Below, in pieces: positions 22,899 through 29,535 of a DNA stretch of 32,531 nt. This stretch comes from a virus. The DNA lies in IMG/VR virus record IMGVR_UViG_3300025889_000530, positions 1 to 32,531 of that record. The stretch is one strand, 5' to 3'. Position 1 is the stretch's first letter; each line of letters begins with the position of its first letter. Made by a program: the position numbers and the translations under genes. The notes below the pieces were generated by a model. It was not told where the DNA came from. It was given only the letters and a program-made list of their open reading frames with translations, and searched no databases.

Positions 22899-23164
22899 CG
22901 ACGAACCCCTTTGTAAACAGGGTAGAGCGGGATACGAACCCTGCGTTCTATGCTGTATTGAATAGTGGTGGCGTACTATGCCGTAGTTGTGTGATCGGTG
23001 AACAGCATCTAATATTAGAAGCTACTGAAAACTATTTACAATCAGGGTGGGATCAGAGTGGGTATTTTGTTCTGAATATAGAAGAGAATACCGAGGACTA
23101 TAGCCTACGTTGCAGTCATTGCAGTGATCTTATCCCCCGAAATAAGGGGTGGCAGAAAGGGTGA
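22895..23164 (+). CDS. Small zinc-ribbon-like protein, 89 aa
   Basis: The start overlaps the dcd stop and has GAGGAG upstream. Two CxxC pairs are visible, CRSC (GGVLCRSCVIGEQH) and CSHC (YSLRCSHCSDLIPR), as in a zinc ribbon. The middle is LILEATENYLQSGWDQSGYF. The last codons run into the first copy of the iteron-like repeat. A DNA- or protein-binding role is possible; no family is named. Confidence 0.6.
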   Translation: MTTNPFVNRVERDTNPAFYAVLNSGGVLCRSCVIGEQHLILEATENYLQSGWDQSGYFVLNIEENTEDYSLRCSHCSDLIPRNKGWQKG

Positions 23165-23447
23165 CACTTCTCCGATGGGTGACACTTCTTTTCCAAGCTC
23201 AGTCTAACGTTCAGTGTCTTGGCTTTTGTTGTCGTCTGTTTTTGTAACGTTGTTGTCACGAGATGTGTCACCTTTTCGAGATCTGTCATCGAAGTGTCAC
23301 CCCTTCCAGCCCAGTGTTTCTCTGGCCTTGAGGGAAAAAGGTGACAGATGACAGATCTTTCCAGAAACTCTTCATGCAACTTGAAAGAATATATTCTGTT
23401 TCAAAGGTTATATAGAAACCTTTCCCGCAGAAGTGTCACCTGTCACC
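23159..23447. repeat. Iteron-like repeat cluster, candidate replication origin or operator array
   Basis: GGGTGACACTTCT occurs twice, at 23159 and 23177. Its complement or a core of it recurs as GTGTCACC (23265), GAAGTGTCACCC (23291), GGTGACA (23340), AGAAGTGTCACC (23429) and TGTCACC (23441). An 11-bp inverted repeat GATCTGTCATC/GATGACAGATC joins 23280 and 23347. AT-rich palindromes lie at 23382-23405 and 23404-23424 (AAAGGTT/AACCTTT). The 412-bp gap 23165-23576 has no convincing gene. Repeats, dyads and an AT-rich stretch in a replication region suit an origin. Confidence 0.6.
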
Positions 23448-23483
23448 GACCCCCCATTTCTGCAATGAAGTGTATTTGTACTG

Positions 23484-23513
23484 TTGACTTATTCCGTCAA
23501 GAGAATGTATTAT
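23484..23513 (+). promoter_or_regulatory. Sigma70-like promoter before rusA
   Basis: TTGACT (23484-23489), an 18-bp spacer and TATTAT (23508-23513) form a good promoter. It lies just after the repeat cluster and 70 bp before the conserved motif at 23554. Confidence 0.65.
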
Positions 23514-23553
23514 ATGTGTACTTTATCTTTCCTCGTGTAATCGTCTACAACTC

Positions 23554-23580
23554 CTAGTTTTATTCTCACTACTGCGATGC
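23554..23580 (+). promoter_or_regulatory. Conserved motif copy 5
   Basis: The core is CTAGTTTTATTCTCACTA, starting 70 bp after the -35 box at 23484. The motif runs into the rusA start codon. If it were a T7-type start site, the mRNA would be nearly leaderless. Confidence 0.55.
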
Positions 23581-23951
23581 TTAGCTTTACGTTGGGGTTC
23601 CCCCCATCTTTGAATAGTTATTATAAAAAATATAACAATCGAATAATAATATCCAAAGCAGGGAAAGACTACCAAGAACAAGTAAAGTTACTAGCAATGG
23701 GTAGGCCAATGTCTTTTGTATCAAAAGACAGATTGCGTATGGATATGCTGGTCTACCCTCCCGACTTACGTCATCGTGACCTAGATAATTTACTTAAATG
23801 CACCGCTGATTCTTTACAGAACGCAGGGGTATTCCCCAATGATAGCCAATTAGATTGCCTCCATGTCGTACGTTGTAAGAAAGACAAACATAATCCTAGA
23901 GTCGAGGTGACCCTATCCTTATTCGAGATGGAGGATGTACTTTGCAGCTAG
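23577..23951 (+). CDS. rusA: RusA-family Holliday junction resolvase
   Basis: The 124-residue protein begins with the family pattern FTLGFPPSLNSYYKK. It carries the catalytic stretch PPDLRHRDLDNLLKCTADSL, with Asp68 and Asp70, followed by NAGVFPNDSQLDCL with a third Asp near 89-93. The end is RVEVTLSLFE. The family acts as a dimer that cuts four-way DNA junctions, resolving recombination or replication intermediates before packaging. The length is normal. No clear ribosome binding site precedes the ATG, which is odd beside its neighbours. Confidence 0.88.
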   Translation: MLSFTLGFPPSLNSYYKKYNNRIIISKAGKDYQEQVKLLAMGRPMSFVSKDRLRMDMLVYPPDLRHRDLDNLLKCTADSLQNAGVFPNDSQLDCLHVVRCKKDKHNPRVEVTLSLFEMEDVLCS

Positions 23952-24352
23952 ACACCATACTGGTTCGAGTACTTACAAAGTATCGTGAGCGAGCTACCAA
24001 AGGACAGGAAAAATACGGAACAACTCTAGATAGAACAGACCTAACAGCCCAACAGTGGCTCCTCCACCTGCAAGAAGAGCTAATGGATGCCACCCTATAC
24101 TGCGAGAAATTGATGAGTCCTAGTGAAAACCTACAGAATGCTATCAAACAAGAGATCGATTCTTCTCTAGAAGAACACCTGACTAGGGCCAACACCCTAG
24201 CTGTAGTTCACCAACGTCTTTGGCTACGAATCCTAGATAAACCAGGAGATCCTAGTAGCTATCAGTACACCCCCGACGAGATGAACCTACTTAAAGAGAC
24301 TGCCTTGAGCTACCTGAGTGGAGATATGTTGGGAAAGTCAACCACGAGTTAA
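23942..24352 (+). CDS. MazG-like nucleotide pyrophosphohydrolase-like protein, 136 aa
   Basis: The start is a TTG with GGAGG eight bp upstream, inside the end of rusA. Residues 24-53 (KYGTTLDRTDLTAQQWLLHL, then QEELMDATLYCEKL) match the small phage MazG-like pattern KYG-x-TLDR-x-DL...WL-x-H-x-x-EE-x-x-DA-x-x-Y, with acidic residues for metal binding. Such enzymes hydrolyse nucleoside triphosphates. The C-terminal 75 residues are helical. The last codons contain a canonical -1 slippery site, so a longer fusion product with the next frame is expected; this entry is the zero-frame product. Confidence 0.7.
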   Translation: MQLDTILVRVLTKYRERATKGQEKYGTTLDRTDLTAQQWLLHLQEELMDATLYCEKLMSPSENLQNAIKQEIDSSLEEHLTRANTLAVVHQRLWLRILDKPGDPSSYQYTPDEMNLLKETALSYLSGDMLGKSTTS

Positions 24353-24399
24353 TAGAGTGTAGTTTCAAGAGACTATTAACTGCACTGGAGTATGCAGTT
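24331..24399 (+). promoter_or_regulatory. Predicted programmed -1 ribosomal frameshift signal
   Basis: GGGAAAG (24331-24337) is in the exact phase TTG GGA AAG of the MazG-like frame, the same heptamer used in lambda gpG-T. A 9-nt spacer leads to a 9-bp stem, AGTTAATAG/CTATTAACT (24347-24355, 24373-24381), which contains the zero-frame stop. A second stem AACTGCA/TGCAGTT (24378-24384, 24393-24399) overlaps it by four bases. Confidence 0.7.
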
Positions 24400-24855
24400 G
24401 AGCCACTTTTCACGACAAAAGAAGTAGCCGATCTCGTAGGATGCTCACATCTGCTCATACGCCGATGGATTTCCAGAGGTAGTTTACCCTACGTCGAACT
24501 AGGAAAGTGGAACTACGTCCGTCTGAAGGATCTGGAAATCCTATTGAAGACGGGCCGACCTCCGAACCAAACAGACCGTAGACGTAGCACCTACTCCCAG
24601 TTATCTGGTAATTCCCCTGCGGAATTACGAACAATGCTATGGACACGGTACGTATATACTATGCGTAAGGAAGAGGATCGGAGGAGAACAACAGGGTCGA
24701 CCGAAAACGAATACCCTACTTTTTTGGAATGGCTCCAAACAGGTGGGAGAGAAACTCGGAGGGCATTACGCAAGCTGGAGTCCCAGCTTAATGGCGTACC
24801 CCTGTCAACTTTTTTAGAATCATTGGAGGACAAAGAGTATACCCAGACTCTCTGA
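24337..24855 (+). CDS. Helix-turn-helix domain reached by frameshift, 172 codons
   Basis: This frame is open from 24295 to 24855 but has no ATG, GTG or TTG before the conserved domain. The only near-start candidates are ATA at 24352 and CTG at 24385. It encodes LFTTKEVADLVGCSHLLIRR, then WISRGSLPYVELGKWNYVRL, a MerR/excisionase-type winged HTH. A basic, Thr/Arg-rich region follows (GRPPNQTDRRRSTYSQ), then a helical end. Entry by -1 frameshift at 24331 would make a 304-residue fusion (132 + 172). An assembly error is the main alternative. The DNA-binding part could be an excisionase-like or replication factor. Confidence 0.65.
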   Translation, partial: VNHELIECSFKRLLTALEYAVEPLFTTKEVADLVGCSHLLIRRWISRGSLPYVELGKWNYVRLKDLEILLKTGRPPNQTDRRRSTYSQLSGNSPAELRTMLWTRYVYTMRKEEDRRRTTGSTENEYPTFLEWLQTGGRETRRALRKLESQLNGVPLSTFLESLEDKEYTQTL

Positions 24856-24967
24856 CAGGTCGATAGCTAGAGTTTTAATTAGCGTTGTGGACTCACGGTA
24901 AATAGTAGACGGAAGCTTGAGGGAGCCTCCATTATTTTATTTACGGCTATCGACCTGTCAGAGAGTC
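24846..24967. repeat. Perfect 22-bp inverted repeat spanning 122 bp
   Basis: The 22 bp from 24846 (GACTCTCTGACAGG...) recur exactly in inverted form at 24946-24967 (...CCTGTCAGAGAGTC). Nested inside the 78-bp interior are GTAAATA/TATTTAC and a GGA-GCT/AGC-TCC stem. The left copy covers the stop codon of the HTH frame. There is no T-run and no target-site duplication. The rest of the gap, to 25072, contains small weak hairpins only. Candidates are an RNA stem, an invertible segment or a recombinase site. Confidence 0.75.
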
Positions 24968-25072
24968 GAGCAGGCAGACAGGCGTTACCTGCTTTAAAAT
25001 CCTTATGCCTAGACGGTTTCAATTACTCTGTCGTCTTTAAACTTAATCGAGTGCTGAATACCTAGGAGCAAG

Positions 25073-25690
25073 ATGCTTAGCCAAAACCAAGTTCAACTAC
25101 TATCTTTTAGTGGAGGTGACGAGTCACACGCCCGAGCAGCATGGGTATCTACTTCAACAGATCTTACCCAACACAGACATCGAGTACCAGAGCTATTATC
25201 TTTCCTTGCAGCAAACGATCACGGCTCACCCTTTGAGCACAGTTCGTTTACCTTTCATATCCGTAGCGATCTAGCTACCCACATCCAGTTTCTCAAGCAT
25301 CGGGCTGGAGTCAGTATCAATACGGAATCCGCTAGATACAAGGAGCTAACAGACGATAGCTTTTACTTACCAGGCGATTGGCCTGACGAGGCGAAGCACA
25401 GGGCTGCCAGGCAAATAGAAGACTGTATGAGCGGATACCACAAACTAGTAGACGAGCTGACTCCCGACATTGGTAGGAAGCGTGCGAAAGAAACAGCTAG
25501 GTTATTGATACCTTATGCACACCAGTTGAGTTACATAGCCACCTTCAACTTCCGTTCTTTTATGCACTTTCAGAAACTACGCAATAGTGAACAGGCCCAA
25601 GACGAGATCGCTACCATAGCAGACGAGATGCTTGAACTACTGCGTGCTACTGGGATGTATGAAGATTCCCTTATGGCTTTTGGTTACTGA
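25073..25690 (+). CDS. thyX: FAD-dependent thymidylate synthase
   Basis: The 205-residue protein has the ThyX signature KHRAGVSINTESARY (about residues 75-89), corresponding to RHRxxSxNxxSxRY with Lys for the first Arg. It also has NDHGSPFEHSSFTFHI near the N-terminus and a C-terminal FNFRSFMHFQKLRNSEQAQDEI. It converts dUMP to dTMP using FAD, NADPH and methylenetetrahydrofolate, as known for the family. AGGAG precedes the start. Its end overlaps the convergent integrase gene by 7 bp. With dcd it forms a dTTP supply route. Confidence 0.93.
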   Translation: MLSQNQVQLLSFSGGDESHARAAWVSTSTDLTQHRHRVPELLSFLAANDHGSPFEHSSFTFHIRSDLATHIQFLKHRAGVSINTESARYKELTDDSFYLPGDWPDEAKHRAARQIEDCMSGYHKLVDELTPDIGRKRAKETARLLIPYAHQLSYIATFNFRSFMHFQKLRNSEQAQDEIATIADEMLELLRATGMYEDSLMAFGY

Positions 25691-26781
25691 AGACAAGCTA
25701 AGGCTGCTCTCATATCGGATTGATCCGAGTAGGCGTAGCGTTCAGTCGTAGACGTTTTGCTATGCCTACAGATCTCAGCAATCACCGGCAGAGGAACCTT
25801 TGCCCTCATCAAGGTAGTCACTAACGAAGCACGGAATCCGTGTAGTGGCTTAACTTTACCCTTGAGTCCCAACTCTTTTACTACTGGACGGACGAGTTTA
25901 GTCATTGCCGAGACATCGCAAAAAGCTGGATGACCCGAACCTGTGTCCAAGTAGTACGTCTCTTGAGCATCACGAGCCGCCAGATCCTGTGCTAGAAACT
26001 CCTGTAATGGTTTCGGTACAGGAAGTATTGCAGCTTTGCCCTTCTTTGGAGACCAGTTTAGTTCCGGTACATGACGGATTAGGATTTCCGATTGGCTCAG
26101 AAATATATGACGAAGCGGCAGCGTCCGCACTTCCGAAGCTCGCAATCCTAGATAGCGCAACATCATTACCATGCGTAGTCCATTACGGTTTCGCTCCGAC
26201 ATGGCAGCTTGGATATGCTCAAGATCCGTGAGGCTATACACCCCTCGTACCCGATCTTCTTCTGCTACATTTTTCAGAGTGATCTTCGGGATGAGTCCCT
26301 GACTATGCAGATAGTTTAGATAGATCCCGACCATCCGCAGATAGCTTCTCGTTGAGTTACGGCTCAGTCCGTCTGCGTCACAGCGTTTAATAAATTCACT
26401 GCTACTATTATCCGCTAGACTAGCGAGTTTTAGATCTCCGACAATCTCAATGAACTTGAGAACCGAAGATCGATACTCTTTCCTAGCTTTCTCTGTTCTA
26501 ACCGTTAGCTGATTGATCCAGATTTCTACCCATTCACTCATGCGTAGGTTAGCAACCGCCGTATTATTATTTAATGAGGCCTTTACTTTATTAGCTATTT
26601 CTTCCAGCAGACAATCGATCTCTAGCTGAGAGCGTCTGCGTCTGCCGCTACGTGTGCTTTTGAACTGGATGTCATCGTCGTCGGCTAGCTTTCTAAAGAG
26701 CAAACTATTTTCAGTATGTACTCGTAGATACCAGGCCTGACGATCTTTTCTATAGAAAATCTCCTGTCGTTTACGTGGCAT
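25684..26781 (-). CDS. int: Tyrosine-family integrase
   Basis: The 365-residue protein has an N-terminal region with basic patches, a SAM-like core-binding domain (MSEWVEIWINQLTVRTEKAR onward) and the catalytic domain. Catalytic residues are R214 (LGLRASEVRTL), K249 (WSPKKGKAAILPVP), H314 and R317 (LHGFRASLVT), H340 (CRHSKTS) and Y349 (TERYAY). The set is complete, so it should be active. It is cotranscribed with the Xre-type gene 7 bp upstream and opposes its neighbours. It implies site-specific integration. No attachment site could be identified in the window. Confidence 0.92.
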   Translation of the reverse strand: MPRKRQEIFYRKDRQAWYLRVHTENSLLFRKLADDDDIQFKSTRSGRRRRSQLEIDCLLEEIANKVKASLNNNTAVANLRMSEWVEIWINQLTVRTEKARKEYRSSVLKFIEIVGDLKLASLADNSSSEFIKRCDADGLSRNSTRSYLRMVGIYLNYLHSQGLIPKITLKNVAEEDRVRGVYSLTDLEHIQAAMSERNRNGLRMVMMLRYLGLRASEVRTLPLRHIFLSQSEILIRHVPELNWSPKKGKAAILPVPKPLQEFLAQDLAARDAQETYYLDTGSGHPAFCDVSAMTKLVRPVVKELGLKGKVKPLHGFRASLVTTLMRAKVPLPVIAEICRHSKTSTTERYAYSDQSDMRAALACLQ

Positions 26782-26788
26782 AGGACTC

Positions 26789-27124
26789 CTATAGACTCTG
26801 AGATTTTAAGTATTCGATATCCACTGCAATCTGATTGAGCTTTGCCATGATATCCTCGTTTGTAATGCTCCTTCGTGGAACAGTGTACGTGCTCTCTCGC
26901 TCAATCGTTTCGATCTCTCGCATCATGTGCTGAATATTCTGAGGATCTAGCGAAGACACCTTGGCTAGCATAAGAATGTAGTCTTCATCAGGAAACTGTA
27001 TCCCACGCTCTAGCCGACTAATCCGCTTTGGATCGGTACGGAATCTCTCAGCTAACTGCTCCTGAGTCAAGCGTGATTCATGTCTAGCTTCCTTTAACTT
27101 AATACCCAATTGAATCCGGTTCAT
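26789..27124 (-). CDS. Xre-type helix-turn-helix regulator, 111 aa
   Basis: The N-terminus is a classical Xre/Cro-CI HTH: LGIKLKEARHESRLTQEQLA, then ERFRTDPKRISRLERGIQFP. A C-terminal helical part follows (NEDIMAKLNQIAVDIEYLKS) and could dimerise. There is no peptidase domain as in lambda CI. GGAG precedes the start. It forms an operon with int and is divergent from the helicase operon, as expected of a lysogeny regulator. Its binding sites are unknown; the palindromes at 16445 and 13143 and the motif family are candidates. Confidence 0.85.
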   Translation of the reverse strand: MNRIQLGIKLKEARHESRLTQEQLAERFRTDPKRISRLERGIQFPDEDYILMLAKVSSLDPQNIQHMMREIETIERESTYTVPRRSITNEDIMAKLNQIAVDIEYLKSQSL

Positions 27125-27145
27125 ATTTGCTCCAATAGTTTTTAC

Positions 27146-27173
27146 TTATAAATACATAGGTTCAGCTTTCCAA
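27146..27173 (-). promoter_or_regulatory. Possible leftward promoter for regulator-integrase
   Basis: Read leftward, TTGGAA and TTATAA are 16 bp apart, with a start expected about 15 bp before the regulator's ATG. The match is moderate. The same AT-rich stretch could serve a rightward promoter for the helicase gene. Confidence 0.35.
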
Positions 27174-28448
27174 ATGAAGCCTTTTCCTTATCAACTACGA
27201 GTAGCCCAGCACCTTGTCGCTAACAAGCGAGTGATGCTGGATGCAGATATGGGTGTGGGGAAGACCATCATGTCCCTAACAGCCCTCAAGCTATTGCAAC
27301 CGGAGAGGACACTAATCCTCTGTCCGGCAGTAGCAGTAGCAAACTGGAATGCAGAGATCAAAAAGTGGGGCTGCTTCCACCTATCGATTCGGGTTCTCTC
27401 GTATGACAAAGCTCGCACGACTAGCACTCTCTCCACTCTAGTAGAGTGGAGGCCAGAAGTACTCGTGCTGGACGAAGCACACTACTTAAAGAATCCCGAA
27501 GCCAAGCGCACCTTAGCCATCTATGGCAAGGGAGGTCTGGCGCATGTTGCAAAAAGGGTATGGCTATTGAGCGGTACGTTTGCACCCAACAACGCTGCGG
27601 AATATTATCCGCATCTGCATTGCCTCTTCAGCCATCTCCTTCCCGATAAGGTGGAGAGTTACAATGCATTCCTAAACTACTTCTGTGTAGTACGGCATGA
27701 TCGTATCCAGGCCAGAGGCCGGACAATCACGATACCCAGAGTCTTAGGCAATGCAAATGTAGCGGAGATGAGGGATATCCTAGCACAAACAGGCGTGAGG
27801 ATTCGTGCTAGCGAAGTTCTTCCAGAGTTGCCGAAACTAACGTGGGCCACTCTCATGCTCGAAGGTTCTAACTTAAAAGGTTTGAGAGAACTGACTCGTG
27901 AAGCGGAGCGCTATCTGGAGTTAGTACAGCAAGGTATCCCAATCCCTCCCGACTCTCACCTTATGCAACTAAGAAGGCTACTGTCTGAGGCCAAAGCCAC
28001 AGCAGTTATAGAATGGTTACACGATTACACTCAGCATACAAGAAAAAAGCTAGTAATATTCTCACAACACATCAACCCCTTATCCAAAATCCACCAAGCT
28101 TTTAGCAGTAGTTCGTGCTTACTAAATGGAAGTACTCCTTCCAAAAAACGAGGAGAATTGGTAACTCGATTCCAGAATGATCCTGACTGCCAATTGTTTC
28201 TTGGACAACTCATAGCCTGTAACACTGCCATCACCTTAACGGCAGCAAGTCGTATCCTCTTCCTCGACCTATCCTTTGTACCAGGAGAGAACGCACAAGC
28301 CGCCGCCCGTTGCCATCGAGTAGGGCAACACCAGCCTGTCTTAGCACAGGTCGTCACGCTACCTCATAGCCTAGATGAAAAGGTAGCTGAAGTTCTTGTA
28401 CGTAAAACGCAAATGCTAAAGGAGCTAGAATATGCAGAACCATGCTGA
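27174..28448 (+). CDS. SNF2-type helicase/ATPase, 424 aa
   Basis: Superfamily 2 motifs appear in order. These are a Q-type PYQLRVAQHLV start, Walker A ADMGVGKT (24-31), DEAH (100-103, LVLDEAHYLKNP), SGT (133-135) and the C-terminal QAAARCHRVGQHQP, typical of SNF2/RapA-like proteins. Compact phage members of this group accompany DUF2800/DUF2815/DNA polymerase modules. It probably translocates on duplex DNA and remodels replication complexes. The start lacks a strong ribosome binding site. It is divergent from the regulator gene by 49 bp. Confidence 0.9.
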   Translation: MKPFPYQLRVAQHLVANKRVMLDADMGVGKTIMSLTALKLLQPERTLILCPAVAVANWNAEIKKWGCFHLSIRVLSYDKARTTSTLSTLVEWRPEVLVLDEAHYLKNPEAKRTLAIYGKGGLAHVAKRVWLLSGTFAPNNAAEYYPHLHCLFSHLLPDKVESYNAFLNYFCVVRHDRIQARGRTITIPRVLGNANVAEMRDILAQTGVRIRASEVLPELPKLTWATLMLEGSNLKGLRELTREAERYLELVQQGIPIPPDSHLMQLRRLLSEAKATAVIEWLHDYTQHTRKKLVIFSQHINPLSKIHQAFSSSSCLLNGSTPSKKRGELVTRFQNDPDCQLFLGQLIACNTAITLTAASRILFLDLSFVPGENAQAAARCHRVGQHQPVLAQVVTLPHSLDEKVAEVLVRKTQMLKELEYAEPC

Positions 28449-28515
28449 CGATTTAGAAGAAGAGCTGCTAGCGATCAAAGCCTTATTGGATGAGATCAAT
28501 CGGCGCAAAAGGTAG
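28432..28515 (+). CDS. Tiny coiled-coil peptide, 27 aa
   Basis: An ATG eight bp after GGAG, overlapping the helicase end, opens MQNHADDLEEELLAIKALLD followed by EINRRKR. Heptad spacing of Leu and Ile suggests a short coiled coil with a basic end. The good ribosome binding site and clean helix argue for a real peptide; size and lack of homologues argue caution. Its stop falls within the motif at 28512. Confidence 0.5.
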   Translation: MQNHADDLEEELLAIKALLDEINRRKR

Positions 28516-28538
28516 TACTATTCTCACCACAAACGGAG
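28512..28538 (+). promoter_or_regulatory. Conserved motif copy 6
   Basis: The core is GTAGTACTATTCTCACCA followed by CAAACGGAG. It lies directly before the gene at 28548 and shares AGTAC-n-A-n-TCTCAC-n-ACAA with the copy at 31824. No sigma70 promoter is visible 70 bp upstream. Confidence 0.6.
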
Positions 28539-28547
28539 TATACTGTC

Positions 28548-29267
28548 ATGCAACTACACGCCTTATCCAAAGAGCTGGAACTGGAACCGACGAAAGCCTC
28601 ACGGTTACTGACCAAGTTAGGCTACGGCAACAGTTTCCCCAATGAACTAGACGGAGACATGGAACTACATTTACGTACCGTCAATGACATGCTCAACCGA
28701 GGCTTCACGATCAACGATGCCGTAGGGGTCGTCAAGCGTCAGATCGACGGACTAGATGCAGACGATCCCGAAGAACCACCACCTCCTCCGGTTAGATTTA
28801 AGAAACGAGGCAGACCCAAGGGGTCTAAGAACAAGAGTAAAGACCCAAACGCTAATAAAACTTGGGATGAAGTCTGTTGGGAGGCTCAGTTACGTAGGTG
28901 GGAAGATAACCCAAGCTACCCAATCGGAGTAAAGATTAACTACTTACAGAATAAGGTTGTACGAACTGAAGAACAGGAGCAATGGCTAAAGAAGTTACAG
29001 GCCGAGGCTCAAAGAGAAGAGCGTAAACGGTTATCTAGTAAACCAATACCAATATGGGAAGCTATGAACAAAGCAGTCGAAGAGACAGTAGACAAAGCAC
29101 CAAAGGATGCACCGGAAGATACGAAGGAAGGACTCAAGCAATTGCTTTTAGACATTTGCCTCAATCTAGTTTCCCAACAAGATGCTAGAGCCTTTGAAGC
29201 AAACAAGGAACGCTGCCTTTCCTTGCTACGTAGAAACAATGCAGGTCAACCACTAACAGTAAACTAA
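28548..29267 (+). CDS. AT-hook-containing DNA-binding protein, 239 aa
   Basis: Residues 1-65 look like a small helical DNA-binding domain (LHALSKELELEPTKASRLLT, MLNRGFTINDAVGVVKRQID). A proline linker and an AT-hook, KKRGRPKGSKNKSK (around residues 84-97), follow. The C-terminal half is charged helix and coiled coil (EEQEQWLKKLQAEAQREERK). It probably binds DNA in the minor groove and may help replication initiation or regulate transcription. It starts the replication operon, directly after motif copy 6. Confidence 0.7.
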   Translation: MQLHALSKELELEPTKASRLLTKLGYGNSFPNELDGDMELHLRTVNDMLNRGFTINDAVGVVKRQIDGLDADDPEEPPPPPVRFKKRGRPKGSKNKSKDPNANKTWDEVCWEAQLRRWEDNPSYPIGVKINYLQNKVVRTEEQEQWLKKLQAEAQREERKRLSSKPIPIWEAMNKAVEETVDKAPKDAPEDTKEGLKQLLLDICLNLVSQQDARAFEANKERCLSLLRRNNAGQPLTVN

Positions 29268-29277
29268 GGAGCACTCA

Positions 29278-29535
29278 ATGATACCTGTCATTAAAGATAA
29301 AATACTCGATAAGGTTTGGGATCTCTACCGGGATCACTTATTCTACCAACTCAATAATCCCGATACAGGTGATTTCGGAGAAGAAAATAGTTGTCCTAAG
29401 TGTGCACTGGAACATGCAGTAGGGAGAACTGCCTTCTTTTTTGAAGCGGAAGACGTAGTACTAGAGGACATCTACAACATCGTCAAAACTCTAAGGGAGC
29501 AGCCTGATGAAACTAGCACAGACGACAACGGATGA
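29278..29535 (+). CDS. Hypothetical protein, 85 aa
   Basis: AAGGAG precedes the start. The protein contains WDLYRDHLFYQLNNPDTGDF, then ENSCPKCALEHAVGRTAFFF with a CPKC pair, and an acidic helical end. The CxxC and two nearby His could bind a metal. It overlaps the nuclease gene by 29 bp, so the two are translationally linked. Function unknown. Confidence 0.6.
   Translation: MIPVIKDKILDKVWDLYRDHLFYQLNNPDTGDFGEENSCPKCALEHAVGRTAFFFEAEDVVLEDIYNIVKTLREQPDETSTDDNG

Noticed and set aside
23348-23557. 69-codon rightward frame in the repeat region
   Set aside because: It runs through repeats, palindromes and a promoter, and its composition is not protein-like.
24968-25072. tRNA-like or intron-like features (TTCAATT loop flanked by a weak stem)
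   Set aside because: The T-stem has a mismatch, no acceptor stem pairs, and no anticodon arm or group I core was found.
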